The notes under the pieces: model-generated
What the model was told of the DNA's origin: nothing
Seen by the model: the letters and a program-made list of their open reading frames with translations, nothing else
The model's database searches: none
Position numbers and translations under genes: made by a program
Part shown: positions 43,834-53,561 of the stretch, in pieces
Position numbering within the stretch: the first letter of the stretch is position 1
Layout of the letters: every line of letters begins with the position of its first letter
Source: Microbacterium sp. Se63.02b
Lineage (GTDB): Bacteria; Actinomycetota; Actinomycetes; Actinomycetales; Microbacteriaceae
Reading direction: 5' to 3'
DNA: 64,000 nt
Assembly: GCF_014171575.1 (NCBI RefSeq)
Contig: NZ_CP050453.1
Coordinates: 682,001-746,000 of the forward strand

Positions 43834-46077
43834 TTATCGGTTGAGGATCGCGCGGGCCGTGGTTTCCGGGCGAAGGTCGAGTCGCCGCAGGAGCTGCGCG
43901 TTGAGGGCAACCACGATGGTGGACAGGGACATCAGGATCGCCCCGACCGACATCGGCAGCACGAACCCGATGGGGGCGAGGACGCCGGCGGCGAGGGGTA
44001 CGGAGATCAGGTTGTAGCCGGCGGCCCACCAGAGGTTCTGCTTCATCTTCCGGTATGCGGCGCGGGACAGTTCGATGACGGAGAGCACCGAGCGGGGGTC
44101 GTCGCTGGCGAGGATGACTCCGGCAGAGGCGATGGCAACGTCCGTGCCGGCGCCGATCGCGAGCCCGACATCGGCCTGGGCGAGGGCGGGGGCGTCATTG
44201 ACGCCGTCACCGACCATCGCGACCTTGCGTCCCTCGTTCTGGAGCTCCTGCACCTTCGCGGCCTTGTCCTCCGGTCGGACGCCGGCGAAGACACGGTCGA
44301 TGCCGAGGTCCTCGGCCACGGTGTGCGCGACGGCTTCGGCATCGCCGGTGATCATCACGACCTGCACACCCAGCGCGTGCAGTGCATCGACGGCTTCGCG
44401 CGATTCCGACCGCACCTCATCGGCGAGCTTGAGAGCGCCGATCACACGGCCGTCCTGAACCACGTGGAGGATGATCGCACCGTCATTGCGCCACCGCTCG
44501 GCAACGGGCAGCTCCTGCGCATCTTCCTCGGTGAGCAGGTGCGGTCCCCCCACCCGTACAACGGTCCCGTCGACGGTCGCGGTGACGCCGACTGCGGGAG
44601 AGGAGGTGAAGTCCGAGCTGCGGGGCACGTCGAGGTGACGGTCGGCGGCGGCGCGGACGATGGCCTTGGCGAGCGGGTGTTCACTGTCGGCCTCCGCGGC
44701 GGCGGCCAGGGCGAGCACCCGGTCGGTGTCGTTGCCTTCGACGACTGAGACCTCGGAGACGGTCGGTTCGCCCTTGGTGAGGGTGCCTGTCTTGTCGAAC
44801 AGCACGGTGTCGACGGTGCGCATGCTCTCCAGCGCGAGCCTGTCCTTCACGAGTACGCCACCGCGTGCGGCGCGTTCGGTGGCGATGGAGACGACCAAGG
44901 GGATTGCGAGACCGAGTGCGTGGGGGCAAGCGATGACGAGCACCGTGATGGTGCGGATGACGGCATCATCGGGAAGCCCAACGAGCGTCCACACGATCGC
45001 CGTGATCACGCCAGCGCCGAGAGCGAACCAGAACAGCCAGCCTGCCGCCGTGTCGGCAAGGCGCTGCGCGCGCGAGGACGAGCTCTGTGCTTCGGTGACC
45101 AGGCGTTGGATGCCGGCGAGAGTGGTGTCGTCACCGGTGGCGGTAATCTCCACGCGCAGCCCGGAGTCGGTCGCCACAGTTCCGGCCGTGACCTGGTCAT
45201 CGATACCGCGCGTCACGGTGCGGGACTCGCCGGTGACCATTGACTCGTCCATCGACGCGCGACCGTCGACGATGCGACCGTCGGCGGGGACGCTGCCCCC
45301 GGGGCGAACGATGACGACATCACCGACGACGAGTTCGGCAGGCGAGACCGTCACGACCTGGTCACCTTCGACGCGTTCTGCTTCGTCGGGCAGGAGCGCG
45401 GCCAGGGAGTCGAGAGCGGACGTGGTCTGCGCGAGGGACCGCATCTCGATCCAGTGCCCGAGCAGCATGATCACGATGAGGAGCGCGAGCTCCCACCAGA
45501 AGTCGAGCTCGTGGTGCAGCAGGCCGAGGCTCGCACCCCAAGAGGCGATGAACGCAACGGTGATGGCGAGTCCGATGAGGAGCATCATCCCGGGCTTGCG
45601 GTCGCGGATTTCGCTGACAGCACCGACGAGGAACGGCTTTCCACCCCAGATGTACATCACTGTTCCCAGTACCGGGGACACCCAGGCCAGGCCGGGAATG
45701 TCGGGGAGGGTGTAGCCGAGGATCATCGCGAACATGCCCGACAGCGCGACGGTGGGGACGGCGAGGATCAGCATGATCCAGAACAGGCGACGGAACTGTC
45801 CGACGTGGTCGCCATGCCCCGCATGACCCCCGTGTCCACCGTGAGCGTCGTGTCCACCATGTGCGTCATGGCCGGCATGCTCGCCGTGACCCTGGTGGCC
45901 CATCGGCGCGCCGCTTCCGTGCGGTGCAGTATCGGGACCGTCGTGGTGCACGGCGGTGTCGTGGTGAGGGGTGTGGACGGGGGGGTCTTCTGTGGCCGCG
46001 GCGGGGACCGATGGGGTGTGCCCGTGCGCTGCGTGTTCGTGGGTGTGATCAGCGTCGTCGCTGTGTGGCTGGCTCAT
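43834..46077 (-). CDS. copB: CopB-type copper P1B-ATPase (CPH motif)
   Basis: 747 residues. The first 110 residues are His-rich, with repeats such as GHDAHGGHDAHGGHGGHAGH, a metal-binding tail typical of CopB. The membrane motif is CPH (VIACPHALGLAIPL, about residue 384), with TGES, DKTGTLTKGEP (about 427) and GDGVNDAPAL. CPH pumps (P1B-3) export copper ions. ATG 46077 chosen at MSQPHSDDADHTHEHAAHGH; a longer frame adds 20 residues without support. A fragment of a second CopB lies at 17652-17783. Confidence 0.9.
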   Translation of the reverse strand: MSQPHSDDADHTHEHAAHGHTPSVPAAATEDPPVHTPHHDTAVHHDGPDTAPHGSGAPMGHQGHGEHAGHDAHGGHDAHGGHGGHAGHGDHVGQFRRLFWIMLILAVPTVALSGMFAMILGYTLPDIPGLAWVSPVLGTVMYIWGGKPFLVGAVSEIRDRKPGMMLLIGLAITVAFIASWGASLGLLHHELDFWWELALLIVIMLLGHWIEMRSLAQTTSALDSLAALLPDEAERVEGDQVVTVSPAELVVGDVVIVRPGGSVPADGRIVDGRASMDESMVTGESRTVTRGIDDQVTAGTVATDSGLRVEITATGDDTTLAGIQRLVTEAQSSSSRAQRLADTAAGWLFWFALGAGVITAIVWTLVGLPDDAVIRTITVLVIACPHALGLAIPLVVSIATERAARGGVLVKDRLALESMRTVDTVLFDKTGTLTKGEPTVSEVSVVEGNDTDRVLALAAAAEADSEHPLAKAIVRAAADRHLDVPRSSDFTSSPAVGVTATVDGTVVRVGGPHLLTEEDAQELPVAERWRNDGAIILHVVQDGRVIGALKLADEVRSESREAVDALHALGVQVVMITGDAEAVAHTVAEDLGIDRVFAGVRPEDKAAKVQELQNEGRKVAMVGDGVNDAPALAQADVGLAIGAGTDVAIASAGVILASDDPRSVLSVIELSRAAYRKMKQNLWWAAGYNLISVPLAAGVLAPIGFVLPMSVGAILMSLSTIVVALNAQLLRRLDLRPETTARAILNR

Positions 46078-46150
46078 GAGGCTATCCTCCTCGGAAACGA
46101 TGAAGCTGTGCGGGGCGATCCGTGTGCCGCCCCGCACAGGTGAAGCGATG

Positions 46151-46405
46151 TCAGGCTGCGGTCACGTACTTGGCGGGGTCAGCGTCGAACAGGGGGCCGC
46201 AGGCGGCGCAGCAGAAGTAATAGCGGGTGCCCTCGTAGTCGCGGTAGAGGCCAGCGGCTTCAGCGTCCGCTTTCACGACGGTGCTGCCGACCATCACGGG
46301 GCATTCGGCGAGCTGTTCGGCGGACGGCGCGAGGAGGTCCTTGCGTCCGTCGGCTGGGACAGAGCCGTGGCTGTTGTGGCTGCAGCAGGATCCGGAATCA
46401 GACAT
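46151..46405 (-). CDS. YHS-domain protein
   Basis: 84 residues: a Cys/His tail (DSGSCCSHNSHG), then CPVMVGSTVVKADAEAAGLY-RDYEGTRYYFCCAACGPLFD with AKYV, a YHS/TRASH-like metal-binding domain with conserved cysteines (CPVM and FCCAAC). Such proteins accompany copper ATPases and may hand Cu(I) to them. Lies between copA and copB in the same operon. Confidence 0.82.
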   Translation of the reverse strand: MSDSGSCCSHNSHGSVPADGRKDLLAPSAEQLAECPVMVGSTVVKADAEAAGLYRDYEGTRYYFCCAACGPLFDADPAKYVTAA

Positions 46406-46426
46406 GTGTGTTCCTCTTTCGTGATT

Positions 46427-48748
46427 TCAGTGGGTTCCGACGGTTGCGTTCCGCGTCGCATGATCACGCGGTGCGGGCGCGGCGGTCGGGGATGGGTCCG
46501 CCGCCTGGCTGCGGAACGTGCGCAGGCGGAGGCTGTTGCCGACGACGAAGACGCTGGAGAACGCCATCGCGGCGCCGGCGAGCATGGGATTGAGCAGACC
46601 GAGGGCTGCCAGCGGGATGGCGGCGACGTTGTAGGCGAAGGCCCAGAACAGGTTGCCCTTGATCGTGCCGAGCGTCTTCCGAGACAGACGGATCGCGTCG
46701 GCCGCGCTGCGCAGATCGCCGCGGACGAGCGTGATGTCGCTGGCCTCGATCGCCACATCGGTGCCCGTGCCCATGGCCAACCCCAGGTCTGCCTGGGCGA
46801 GCGCGGCCGCATCGTTGACGCCGTCTCCGACCATCGCCACGACCTTGCCCTCGCGCTGCAGCCTGGTGACCACGTCGACCTTGTCTTTCGGGAGCACTTC
46901 GGCGATGACCTCATCGATGCCGACCTCAGACGCGATCTGCTCGGCCACGGCACGGTTATCTCCGGTGAGGAGCACCGGTGTCAGTCCCAGCGCCTTCAGC
47001 TGCCTGATGGCTTCGGTGCTGGTCGGCTTGATGGTGTCCGCGACGATGAGCACACCGCGTGCTTCCCCGTCCCACCCCACGGCGACCGCGGTCTTGCCCT
47101 GACGCTCTGCTTCGCTCTTCGCGGCGGCGAGATTCTCGGGAAGGCGCTGGGACCAGTCCTCGAGAAGCGACTCGCGGCCGACAAGGACGGCGTGCCCGTC
47201 GACGATGCCCTGCACTCCCTTGCCCTCGATGTTCGCGAAACCCTCGGGTGTCGGAAGCGTGCCGACCTCTTGGACTGCGGCTTTGGCGATGGCCTGCGCG
47301 ATGGGATGCTCGGAGGCGTCCTCCACCGCACCCGCCAGGCGCAGCAGCTCGCCGCGGTCGACGCCGTCAGCGGTGAACACGCCGGTGAGCGTCATCCGCC
47401 CTGTGGTCACCGTCCCGGTCTTATCCAGAACGACGGTGTCCACCCGTCGCGTCGACTCGAGAACTTCCGGACCCTTGATGAGGATGCCCATCTGCGCGCC
47501 GCGGCCCGTGCCCACCAGCAGTGCGGTGGGCGTGGCAAGGCCCAGGGCGCACGGGCAGGCGATGATCAGCACCGCGACCGCGGCGGTGAACGCCGCCGCG
47601 GCAGGGAATCCCGCGCCGAGCCAAGCGCCCAGCGTGGCGATGGCGATCGCGATGACAATGGGCACGAAGATACCCGACACCCGGTCGGCGAGGCGCTGCA
47701 CCTCGGCCTTGCCCGATTGGGCGTCCTCGACGAGCTTCGCCATCTGCGCCAACTGGGTGTCCGACCCGACCCTCGTCGCCCGGATGACGAGCCGGCCACC
47801 GGCATTGACCGTCGCCCCCGTGACGGAGTCTCCTTCGCCGACCTCGACCGGCACGGATTCACCGGTGAGCATGGACGCGTCGACCGCGGAGGTGCCGGAG
47901 ACGATCACACCATCGGTGGCGATCTTCTCGCCGGGCCGTACGACGAACTCGTCGCCCTCTCGCAGGTCCGCGATGGGAATGCGGGTCTCGGCGCCGGCGC
48001 GAAGCACAGCAACATCCTTCGCTCCCAGCTCCAACAGCGCGCGCAGGGCGGCGCCCGCCTGCCGTTTCGCCTTCTTCTCGAAGTAGCGTCCGGCGAGGAT
48101 GAACATCGTCACCGCGGCACCCACTTCGAGGTAGATGTTCGCCGCCCCGTCCGACGGTGCCACGGTGAGCTCGAACGGGTGGGTCATCCCGGGGACGCCG
48201 GCCGTGCCGAAGAACAGCGCGTAGAGCGACCACAGTAAGGCGGCTATCGTCCCCATCGAGATGAGCGTGTCCATGGTCGCCGCACCGTGCCGGAGATTCG
48301 TCCACGCTGCCTTGTGGAAAGGCCAGGCCGCCCAAACGATGACGGGGCCGGCCAGGGCGAGTGAGAGCCACTGCCAGTAAGTGAACTGCAATGCGGGGAT
48401 CATCGACATCGCAATCACAGGAAGGGTCAGCACGATGGAAGCGATCAAACGGTTCCGCAGGCTCACCAGCTCCCTATCCGGAGCGTCCTCACCGTCGACT
48501 ACCGCGGACGGCTCCGGTGAGGGAAGGGCGGCCGTGTAGCCGGTCTTCTCCACCTCGGCGATCAGCAGCGCCGGGTCGAACCCGTTCGGTGCGGTGACCT
48601 TCGCCTTCTCCGTCGCATAGTTCACGGTGGCGGTGACACCGTCCAGCTTGTTGAGCTTCTTCTCGATGCGCATCGCGCACGACGCGCAGGTCATCCCGCC
48701 GATCTCCAGCTCCACGCTGGACGCGGCTGCTGACTGCGTATCCGTCAT
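46427..48748 (-). CDS. copA: CopA-type Cu(I) P1B-ATPase
   Basis: 773 residues. One N-terminal HMA domain ([20 protein letters not shown]), eight helices, TGES ([12 protein letters not shown]), CPC in helix six ([20 protein letters not shown], about residue 401), [11 protein letters not shown] (about 444) and [11 protein letters not shown]1B-1 exporter of Cu(I), probably loaded by the CopZ-like protein at the operon start. ATG 48748 lies 45 bases past the stop of the secreted protein gene. Confidence 0.93.
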   Translation of the reverse strand: MTDTQSAAASSVELEIGGMTCASCAMRIEKKLNKLDGVTATVNYATEKAKVTAPNGFDPALLIAEVEKTGYTAALPSPEPSAVVDGEDAPDRELVSLRNRLIASIVLTLPVIAMSMIPALQFTYWQWLSLALAGPVIVWAAWPFHKAAWTNLRHGAATMDTLISMGTIAALLWSLYALFFGTAGVPGMTHPFELTVAPSDGAANIYLEVGAAVTMFILAGRYFEKKAKRQAGAALRALLELGAKDVAVLRAGAETRIPIADLREGDEFVVRPGEKIATDGVIVSGTSAVDASMLTGESVPVEVGEGDSVTGATVNAGGRLVIRATRVGSDTQLAQMAKLVEDAQSGKAEVQRLADRVSGIFVPIVIAIAIATLGAWLGAGFPAAAAFTAAVAVLIIACPCALGLATPTALLVGTGRGAQMGILIKGPEVLESTRRVDTVVLDKTGTVTTGRMTLTGVFTADGVDRGELLRLAGAVEDASEHPIAQAIAKAAVQEVGTLPTPEGFANIEGKGVQGIVDGHAVLVGRESLLEDWSQRLPENLAAAKSEAERQGKTAVAVGWDGEARGVLIVADTIKPTSTEAIRQLKALGLTPVLLTGDNRAVAEQIASEVGIDEVIAEVLPKDKVDVVTRLQREGKVVAMVGDGVNDAAALAQADLGLAMGTGTDVAIEASDITLVRGDLRSAADAIRLSRKTLGTIKGNLFWAFAYNVAAIPLAALGLLNPMLAGAAMAFSSVFVVGNSLRLRTFRSQAADPSPTAAPAPRDHATRNATVGTH

Positions 48749-48793
48749 GATGTCTCCTCGATCCTTCTTGCAACTCGATGCGCACTGAGCGGG

Positions 48794-49744
48794 TCAGTGC
48801 CCGTCGTGCTCGGCGTCGTCTTCGGTGTCCGCCTGGTCGCCGGTGGCGGGGGTCGCCTCGAGTACGAACTGTGCGGTGTGGACCTGTCCGTCGACCTGGA
48901 AGTCCAGGTACAGCAGGTAGCGGCCGGTGGTGGGTGTCTCGGCGGTGAATTCCACCTCGGGGCCGGCCAGATCGCCCGGCTGTGGTTCCTCGCCGCGCGC
49001 GTGCACATGCAGATACGCCAGGTCGCCATCGCGCAGGGCAACGAGGTGGCCGAACGCACCGAGGTACGGCTCCAGCACCGTGACGGGTTCCCCGTCCCGA
49101 GAGACCTTGACAGTCAGTTCGCTTCCAGTTCCGGCGACCAGGTCGCCGCTGACGGTCACGTCGAAGCCGTCGACCGTGTCGCTTGTCTTGACGGCGACCT
49201 CGGGCTCCGGTGTCAGCTGCCCCGCCACATCGACGGTGCGGGAGAGCGTGGCGCTCACCCCCTCAGAGGTGAAGTCCGCATACAGCCGGTACGTTCCCGC
49301 GGTATCCCAGGACCATGGCAGCGACCAGACCCCGGTCCTCGGGTCGAGTTCGGGGTGCACGTGACGGTATTCACGCCCGTCGTTGCGGACCACGATCAGG
49401 TGCAACTGCTTATCGTGGGCCTCGTCGAAATCGGTGATCGGGACACCTGAGGGATCGCGGATGTCGAAGGAGAGTTCACCGTCCGTCTCGACGTTCGCCG
49501 GCGCCTGTACGGGGCTCATTGTGAATCCCGATGCCGCGCTCATCACTCCACTCACCCCCATCTCCTGATCGTCTTTCGTGCCAGCAGCATCCTCGGGCGC
49601 TTGCGCGTCATGCGAGGAATGCCCGGCGTCCGCCCATGCGGTCACCGTGCTGTCGGGCACGAGTGCGCCCGCGGCGGCGAAGGCGGCGCCGAAGACAACG
49701 ACAAGGCCCGCGCCGTAGAGGCCGAGGCGGCCCGGGGCGTTCAT
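48794..49744 (-). CDS. Secreted/membrane-anchored copper-operon protein of unknown function
   Basis: 316 residues. N-terminal helix (GLYGAGLVVVFGAAFAAAGAL), exposed His/Asp-rich segment (AGHSSHDAQ), then two beta-sandwich-like domains with KQLHLIVVRNDGREYRHVHP, and GAFGHLVALRDGDLAYLHVHA, and an acidic His end (DDAEHDGH). The repeated H-x-H and Met/His residues suggest metal binding outside the cell. The arrangement is common beside actinobacterial copA/copZ but the family has no established role. Overlaps copZ by four bases. Confidence 0.7.
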   Translation of the reverse strand: MNAPGRLGLYGAGLVVVFGAAFAAAGALVPDSTVTAWADAGHSSHDAQAPEDAAGTKDDQEMGVSGVMSAASGFTMSPVQAPANVETDGELSFDIRDPSGVPITDFDEAHDKQLHLIVVRNDGREYRHVHPELDPRTGVWSLPWSWDTAGTYRLYADFTSEGVSATLSRTVDVAGQLTPEPEVAVKTSDTVDGFDVTVSGDLVAGTGSELTVKVSRDGEPVTVLEPYLGAFGHLVALRDGDLAYLHVHARGEEPQPGDLAGPEVEFTAETPTTGRYLLYLDFQVDGQVHTAQFVLEATPATGDQADTEDDAEHDGH

Positions 49745-49953
49745 GAGAGTCGGACCGCCTCGTACCCGGCCTCATCGACGGCCGCGAGCACGGCCGCGTC
49801 ATCCACTGCGGAACTCGTCGTGACGAGAAGCCGGCCGGTCTGCGCACTCACTTCGATGTTCTCGACGCCGGGGACCTGGCTGACCTCGCCGCGAACAGCG
49901 ACCTCGCAGTGGCCGCAGCTCATCCCGCTCACCTGGTACTCGCTCGTGCTCAT
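49741..49953 (-). CDS. copZ: CopZ-like HMA copper chaperone
   Basis: 70 residues. YQVSGMSCGHCEVAVRGEVS is the GMxCxxC Cu(I) site of HMA domains. It should carry Cu(I) to CopA. ATG 49953 follows CGAGGGAAGGAAGCC; it is the first gene of the leftward copper operon, right beside two CsoR-like operators. Confidence 0.9.
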   Translation of the reverse strand: MSTSEYQVSGMSCGHCEVAVRGEVSQVPGVENIEVSAQTGRLLVTTSSAVDDAAVLAAVDEAGYEAVRLS

Positions 49954-49978
49954 GATGGCTTCCTTCCCTCGATTCGGA

Positions 49979-49995
49979 ATACCCCGGTAGGGTAC
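49979..49995. promoter_or_regulatory. CsoR-type operator 1
   Basis: TACCC (49980-49984), five bases, GGGTA (49990-49994): the G/C-rich inverted repeat recognised by CsoR repressors, placed just upstream of copZ. Confidence 0.65.
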
Positions 49996-50011
49996 TGGTA
50001 TGCCTAACCAT

Positions 50012-50028
50012 ATACCCACCCAGGGTAT
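50012..50028. promoter_or_regulatory. CsoR-type operator 2
   Basis: ATACCC-ACCCA-GGGTAT, a perfect six-base inverted repeat, 33 bases from operator 1 and 30 bases before the FAD oxidoreductase gene. The pair could control both divergent units. Confidence 0.7.
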
Positions 50029-50057
50029 TCCGGTCAAGGGGGTGAAGGGAGCTTCTC

Positions 50058-51218
50058 ATGGATAAGACCAGCTCGGATGTGCTCATCGTCGGCGCGGGCG
50101 CCGCGGGTCATTCTGCGGCGGTCACGTTGCGGCGCAGCGGTTTCGACGGGTCGATCCGGATCGTGCATGCGGAGCCGTTCGCCCCGTACAACCGCACGCT
50201 GGTGACCAAGGGCATCCTTCGTGGCCTGCTCACCCCGGAGCAATCCGCGCTGCCTGCCTTGGACTCGATCGATGTCGAGACGATCCCCGGCAGCGCTGTC
50301 GGGATGGAAGAGCGGGGCATCTTGCTGCACGATGGCAGACGGCTGATATTCGCAACGGCTGTCGTGGCGACCGGCGCCGCCCCGCGTCCCCTGCAGGCGA
50401 CAGGCGTCAGCGAGGGGGTCTTCACGCTGCACAGCGCGTCCGACGCGCTACGCATCCGAGGGCATGCGGGTCCGACGTTCGAAAGGCGGGTTGTCACTGT
50501 CCTCGGTGCCGGGCTGGTCGGAGCAGAAGCAGCAAGCTACCTTGTGAGCGCTGGTGCCAGAGTGCATCTCGTCGCGCGCTCCGAAATCCCCTTGGCGCAC
50601 AGCCTCGGGTTGCCGATCGCCACCCGGCTCCGCGATCTGCACGCTGCGCACACGGAGTTCCATCCAGGCCGGACAGTGCGCTCCATCTCGGCTTCCGGAA
50701 GCGGGGGTGACGTACTCCTCGATGATGGGACATCTGTATCGTCAGACGTGATCGTCCTCGCCCACGGAACAGTTCCGGCTGTCTCATGGATCCGCTCAGA
50801 CGGTGCCGCGATCGAGGTCGATGACCGGCTCCGTGCCAGGACGATCCCGGCAGTGTATGCGGCCGGTGGGGTCGCCGCTCATGTCGGTCCCGACGGTTCG
50901 CTCTATCGTATGGATCATTGGGATGATGCGGTGGCACAAGGGGCTCACGCCGCCCGAGCGCTGCTTCATGATCTGCACGGCGGGGACGATCCTGGCCCGT
51001 ACCGGCACGTTTCCGGGTTCACGGTGAATGTGCACGGCGTCACGCTGAGTGGAGCGGGCGTCGTCTTGCCGCAGGCGACCGCGGAAACGACGTCATCGGC
51101 CGGCGGCGGCCTCGTCTCGACCTTCAGGACCGCCGACGGCAAGAGGGCGGGTGCTGTCGGGTGGTCAGCGGCAAGGGAAATCCTGGCGGTCAAGCACGAG
51201 CTGGCAGGCGGCTTCTGA
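50058..51218 (+). CDS. FAD-dependent NAD(P)H oxidoreductase
   Basis: 386 residues resembling ferredoxin-NAD reductases and pyridine nucleotide-disulfide oxidoreductases. FAD motif LIVGAGAAGHSAAVTLRR, NAD motif VTVLGAGLVGAEAASYL, and TIPAVYAAGGVAAH near the end. No CxxC redox pair, so it is unlikely to be a mercuric or glutathione reductase. ATG 50058 after AGGGAGCTTCTC. Divergent from copZ with shared CsoR operators, so likely copper-induced. Confidence 0.8.
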   Translation: MDKTSSDVLIVGAGAAGHSAAVTLRRSGFDGSIRIVHAEPFAPYNRTLVTKGILRGLLTPEQSALPALDSIDVETIPGSAVGMEERGILLHDGRRLIFATAVVATGAAPRPLQATGVSEGVFTLHSASDALRIRGHAGPTFERRVVTVLGAGLVGAEAASYLVSAGARVHLVARSEIPLAHSLGLPIATRLRDLHAAHTEFHPGRTVRSISASGSGGDVLLDDGTSVSSDVIVLAHGTVPAVSWIRSDGAAIEVDDRLRARTIPAVYAAGGVAAHVGPDGSLYRMDHWDDAVAQGAHAARALLHDLHGGDDPGPYRHVSGFTVNVHGVTLSGAGVVLPQATAETTSSAGGGLVSTFRTADGKRAGAVGWSAAREILAVKHELAGGF

Positions 51219-51288
51219 GTGTGCACAGGATCGATGTCGGGCACACAGGCGGCGGTGCTAGCGTCGTGAGGAACAGGAAGGATCGAGG

Positions 51289-51735
51289 ATGCAGGTGACG
51301 GTTCGCGCCACAAGCCCGCAGTTGTCGCTGCGCACCCTGCTGATGCTCGGCACCGCGGCCGTCCTGATCATCGTCGGCCTCCTGGGCATGCACACCTTCA
51401 CCGCGGAACCTGCCGGGCACGGCTCCTCGGGCGTCGCCCATTCCGCATCGACAGTCGCTCACGTTCCGGACGCCACGGCGAGCCTCGACGACGGTGGTGC
51501 CGCTGCCTGCGACGGGCCGTGCCACGTGACCACCGGACAAGGGCAGGGTCACGACGACATGGTCACCGCCTGCGTACTCGCGTTGCTGGCCGGCCTTCTG
51601 CTCCTCGTCCCACCGACGTTTGCCCGACGCTCCGGCATCTCCCTTCGCGAGGTGACCAGCTGGTTGCGGTGGGAAGCGACCGATGCCCTCCCTCGTGGCC
51701 CCTCGTTGACGGTTCTTTCGATCAGTCGAACTTGA
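51289..51735 (+). CDS. DUF6153-like small membrane protein
   Basis: 148 residues: helix TLLMLGTAAVLIIVGLLGMH, an exposed loop with His/Ser and two cysteines (CDGPCHVTTGQGQGH), a second helix VTACVLALLAGLLLLVP and a short basic tail. Layout as in DUF6153, often found beside DUF305 and copper genes. Function unknown; Cys/His residues in the loop could bind metal. ATG 51289 after GAAGGATCGAGG. Confidence 0.65.
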   Translation: MQVTVRATSPQLSLRTLLMLGTAAVLIIVGLLGMHTFTAEPAGHGSSGVAHSASTVAHVPDATASLDDGGAAACDGPCHVTTGQGQGHDDMVTACVLALLAGLLLLVPPTFARRSGISLREVTSWLRWEATDALPRGPSLTVLSISRT

Positions 51736-51829
51736 GTATTCGCACGCCGACCCAACTGTGGGCGGCCCTGCGGCGCCCGTTGGCGCCGCCGCTTCAGCGA
51801 ACTCTCATACGACTTACGAAGGAACGACC

Positions 51830-52438
51830 ATGAACAAGAAGATCCCCCTCGCACTCAGCACCGGCGCTCTCACCCTCGCCCTGGTACTGACCGGCTGCGC
51901 CGACACCGGCACCGCGCCGTCCGGTACCAGCAGCTCACCGTCCGCGTCGACGTCCTCGTCGGCCTCAACCGAGGCTGACGAGATGTTCGTCACGATGATG
52001 ATCCCTCATCATGAGCAGGCCATCGAGATGTCGGACATTCTGCTGGCCAAGGACGGCGCGGACCCGCGGGTGGTCGAGCTCGCCGAACAGATCAAGGCGG
52101 CGCAGGGCCCGGAGATCGACAAGATGCTCGGGTGGCTCGAGGACTGGGGTGTGGAGTACGACCCCGATTCGATGGGCGGCATGGACCACGGCTCCATGGG
52201 CGGCGACGACAGCATGATGTCCGAAGAGGACATGACCATGTTGGAAGACGCCGACGCGACCGAGGCCAGCCGTTTGTTCCTCGAGCAGATGATCGTGCAC
52301 CACGAAGGCGCCGTCGACATGGCACAGACGGCGCTTGACGACGCGCAGAACCCGGACGTCCTCGAGCTCGCGCAACAGGTGATCGATGACCAGACGGCGG
52401 AGATCGCCACGATGAAGGACCTCCTCGGAGAACTGTAG
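51830..52438 (+). CDS. DUF305 lipoprotein
   Basis: 202 residues. Signal with lipobox LTGCADTG; Ser-rich linker; two helical DUF305 halves each with MMIPHHEQAIEMSDILL and QMIVHHEGAVDMAQTALDD, the HH-E pattern that probably binds metal; a Met/Asp-rich loop (MGGMDHGSMGGDDSMM) between. Widespread in copper loci, possibly a copper-binding lipoprotein. ATG 51830 follows GAAGGAACGACC. It is another possible LspA client. Confidence 0.87.
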   Translation: MNKKIPLALSTGALTLALVLTGCADTGTAPSGTSSSPSASTSSSASTEADEMFVTMMIPHHEQAIEMSDILLAKDGADPRVVELAEQIKAAQGPEIDKMLGWLEDWGVEYDPDSMGGMDHGSMGGDDSMMSEEDMTMLEDADATEASRLFLEQMIVHHEGAVDMAQTALDDAQNPDVLELAQQVIDDQTAEIATMKDLLGEL

Positions 52439-52442
52439 AACC

Positions 52443-52481
52443 ACGCGGGGCGGGCCGATTCCCGAACGACCCGCCCTGCGT
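52443..52481 (+). terminator. Hairpin terminator after the DUF305 gene
   Basis: ACGCGGGGCGGG (from 52443) pairs with CCCGCCCTGCGT (to 52481) with one mismatch; followed by TTT. Confidence 0.7.
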
Positions 52482-52583
52482 TTCCCGCGCGATCGCCCCG
52501 CGCGAAGACCGACCCCGCGGCGCGCTCCCTGCTGCCCGCGTCACAAGCCTGGCCACCCTCCTGGCCGCTACCCGGAAACCATC

Positions 52584-53423
52584 ATGAAACGATCATTTCT
52601 TCTCGCCGCCGCAACCATCCCCGTGCTGACGCTCGTCATTACGGGCTGTACTGCCGCGCAGTCCGACGAGCCCGATGCGACACCCCGCATCGACCACATC
52701 CACGGCATCGCCGAAGACCCCCGCGGTGACGATCTGCTCGTCGCCACGCACAACGGCATCTTCACCGTCACACCGGACGGGAACGTCTCCGGACCCGTCG
52801 GCGGCCATGACTTCGATGCCATGGGATTCACTGTCACCGGCGACACCCTGTTCGCCTCCGGACACCCCGGAGAGCAAACCCCGGCCGAGCTGGGATCCCC
52901 GAACCTCGGCATCATCCGTAGCGATGACTATGGCCTCAACTGGTCGCCCATCGCCCTGAACGGAACAACCGACTTCCACGTCCTCACCGCCAGCCCCGAC
53001 GGAACCCTGTACGGCATCGCTTCCAGCCAAATCGACCTGCTCTCCAGCACCGACAACGGAACGAACTGGACCACCCATGCCCCTCTAGCGGCAGCCGACC
53101 TCGCCGCCACAGAGTCCGGGCTCTATGCCGCCACCGAAGAAGGACTGCTCGTCAGCACCGACGGTGGCGACACCTTCACCCCCGTCCCCGAATCACCCCT
53201 GCTCTACGCCCTCGTAGCACGCACAGACGGCACACTCGTCGGCGCCGGCACCGACGGGGTCCTCTGGGCCCAAGATCAGAACGGGACGTGGCAGCAGCTG
53301 GGGCCACTCGACGGAGCCGTTCAAGCCCTCAGCACCATCGATGACCGCATCATCCTCGTCGATGACCGAGGCATCGTTGGTGTCACTGTCGACGGCTTCA
53401 CCGTCCTCAGCCCGGCCCGGTAA
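52584..53423 (+). CDS. BNR/Asp-box beta-propeller lipoprotein (F510_1955-like)
   Basis: 279 residues. Signal and lipobox VITGCTAAQ; then a beta-propeller with Asp-boxes RSDDYGLNW, SSTDNGTNWTT and STDGGDTFTP, and RIDHIHGIAEDPRGDDLLVA at the start. The HIHG segment is typical of the F510_1955 family found near DUF305 and metal genes; its role is unknown. ATG 52584 after a weak site. Confidence 0.72.
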   Translation: MKRSFLLAAATIPVLTLVITGCTAAQSDEPDATPRIDHIHGIAEDPRGDDLLVATHNGIFTVTPDGNVSGPVGGHDFDAMGFTVTGDTLFASGHPGEQTPAELGSPNLGIIRSDDYGLNWSPIALNGTTDFHVLTASPDGTLYGIASSQIDLLSSTDNGTNWTTHAPLAAADLAATESGLYAATEEGLLVSTDGGDTFTPVPESPLLYALVARTDGTLVGAGTDGVLWAQDQNGTWQQLGPLDGAVQALSTIDDRIILVDDRGIVGVTVDGFTVLSPAR

Positions 53424-53447
53424 CCGCAGCCCACTCACGAATCCACC

Positions 53448-53561
53448 ATGAACGAACACAAGAATCCGTTCCGGAACTTCGTCTTCTTCATCACCGCGGC
53501 AACGATCGCCGTCGTCCTCCTCGCCTTCGCCACCTACCTCGCGATTGGAGCGATCCTCTGA
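53448..53561 (+). CDS. 37-residue single-helix membrane peptide
   Basis: MNEHKNPFRNFVFFITAATI followed by AVVLLAFATYLAIGAIL: a short polar N-terminus and one transmembrane helix. It starts 24 bases after the propeller lipoprotein, and its TGA overlaps the next ATG (TGATG), so it is almost certainly translated. Confidence 0.6.
   Translation: MNEHKNPFRNFVFFITAATIAVVLLAFATYLAIGAIL

Noticed and set aside
46076..48238. A 720-codon plus-strand open frame across copA
   Set aside because: Antisense to copA and the YHS gene, whose motifs are unambiguous; long antisense frames are normal at this GC content.
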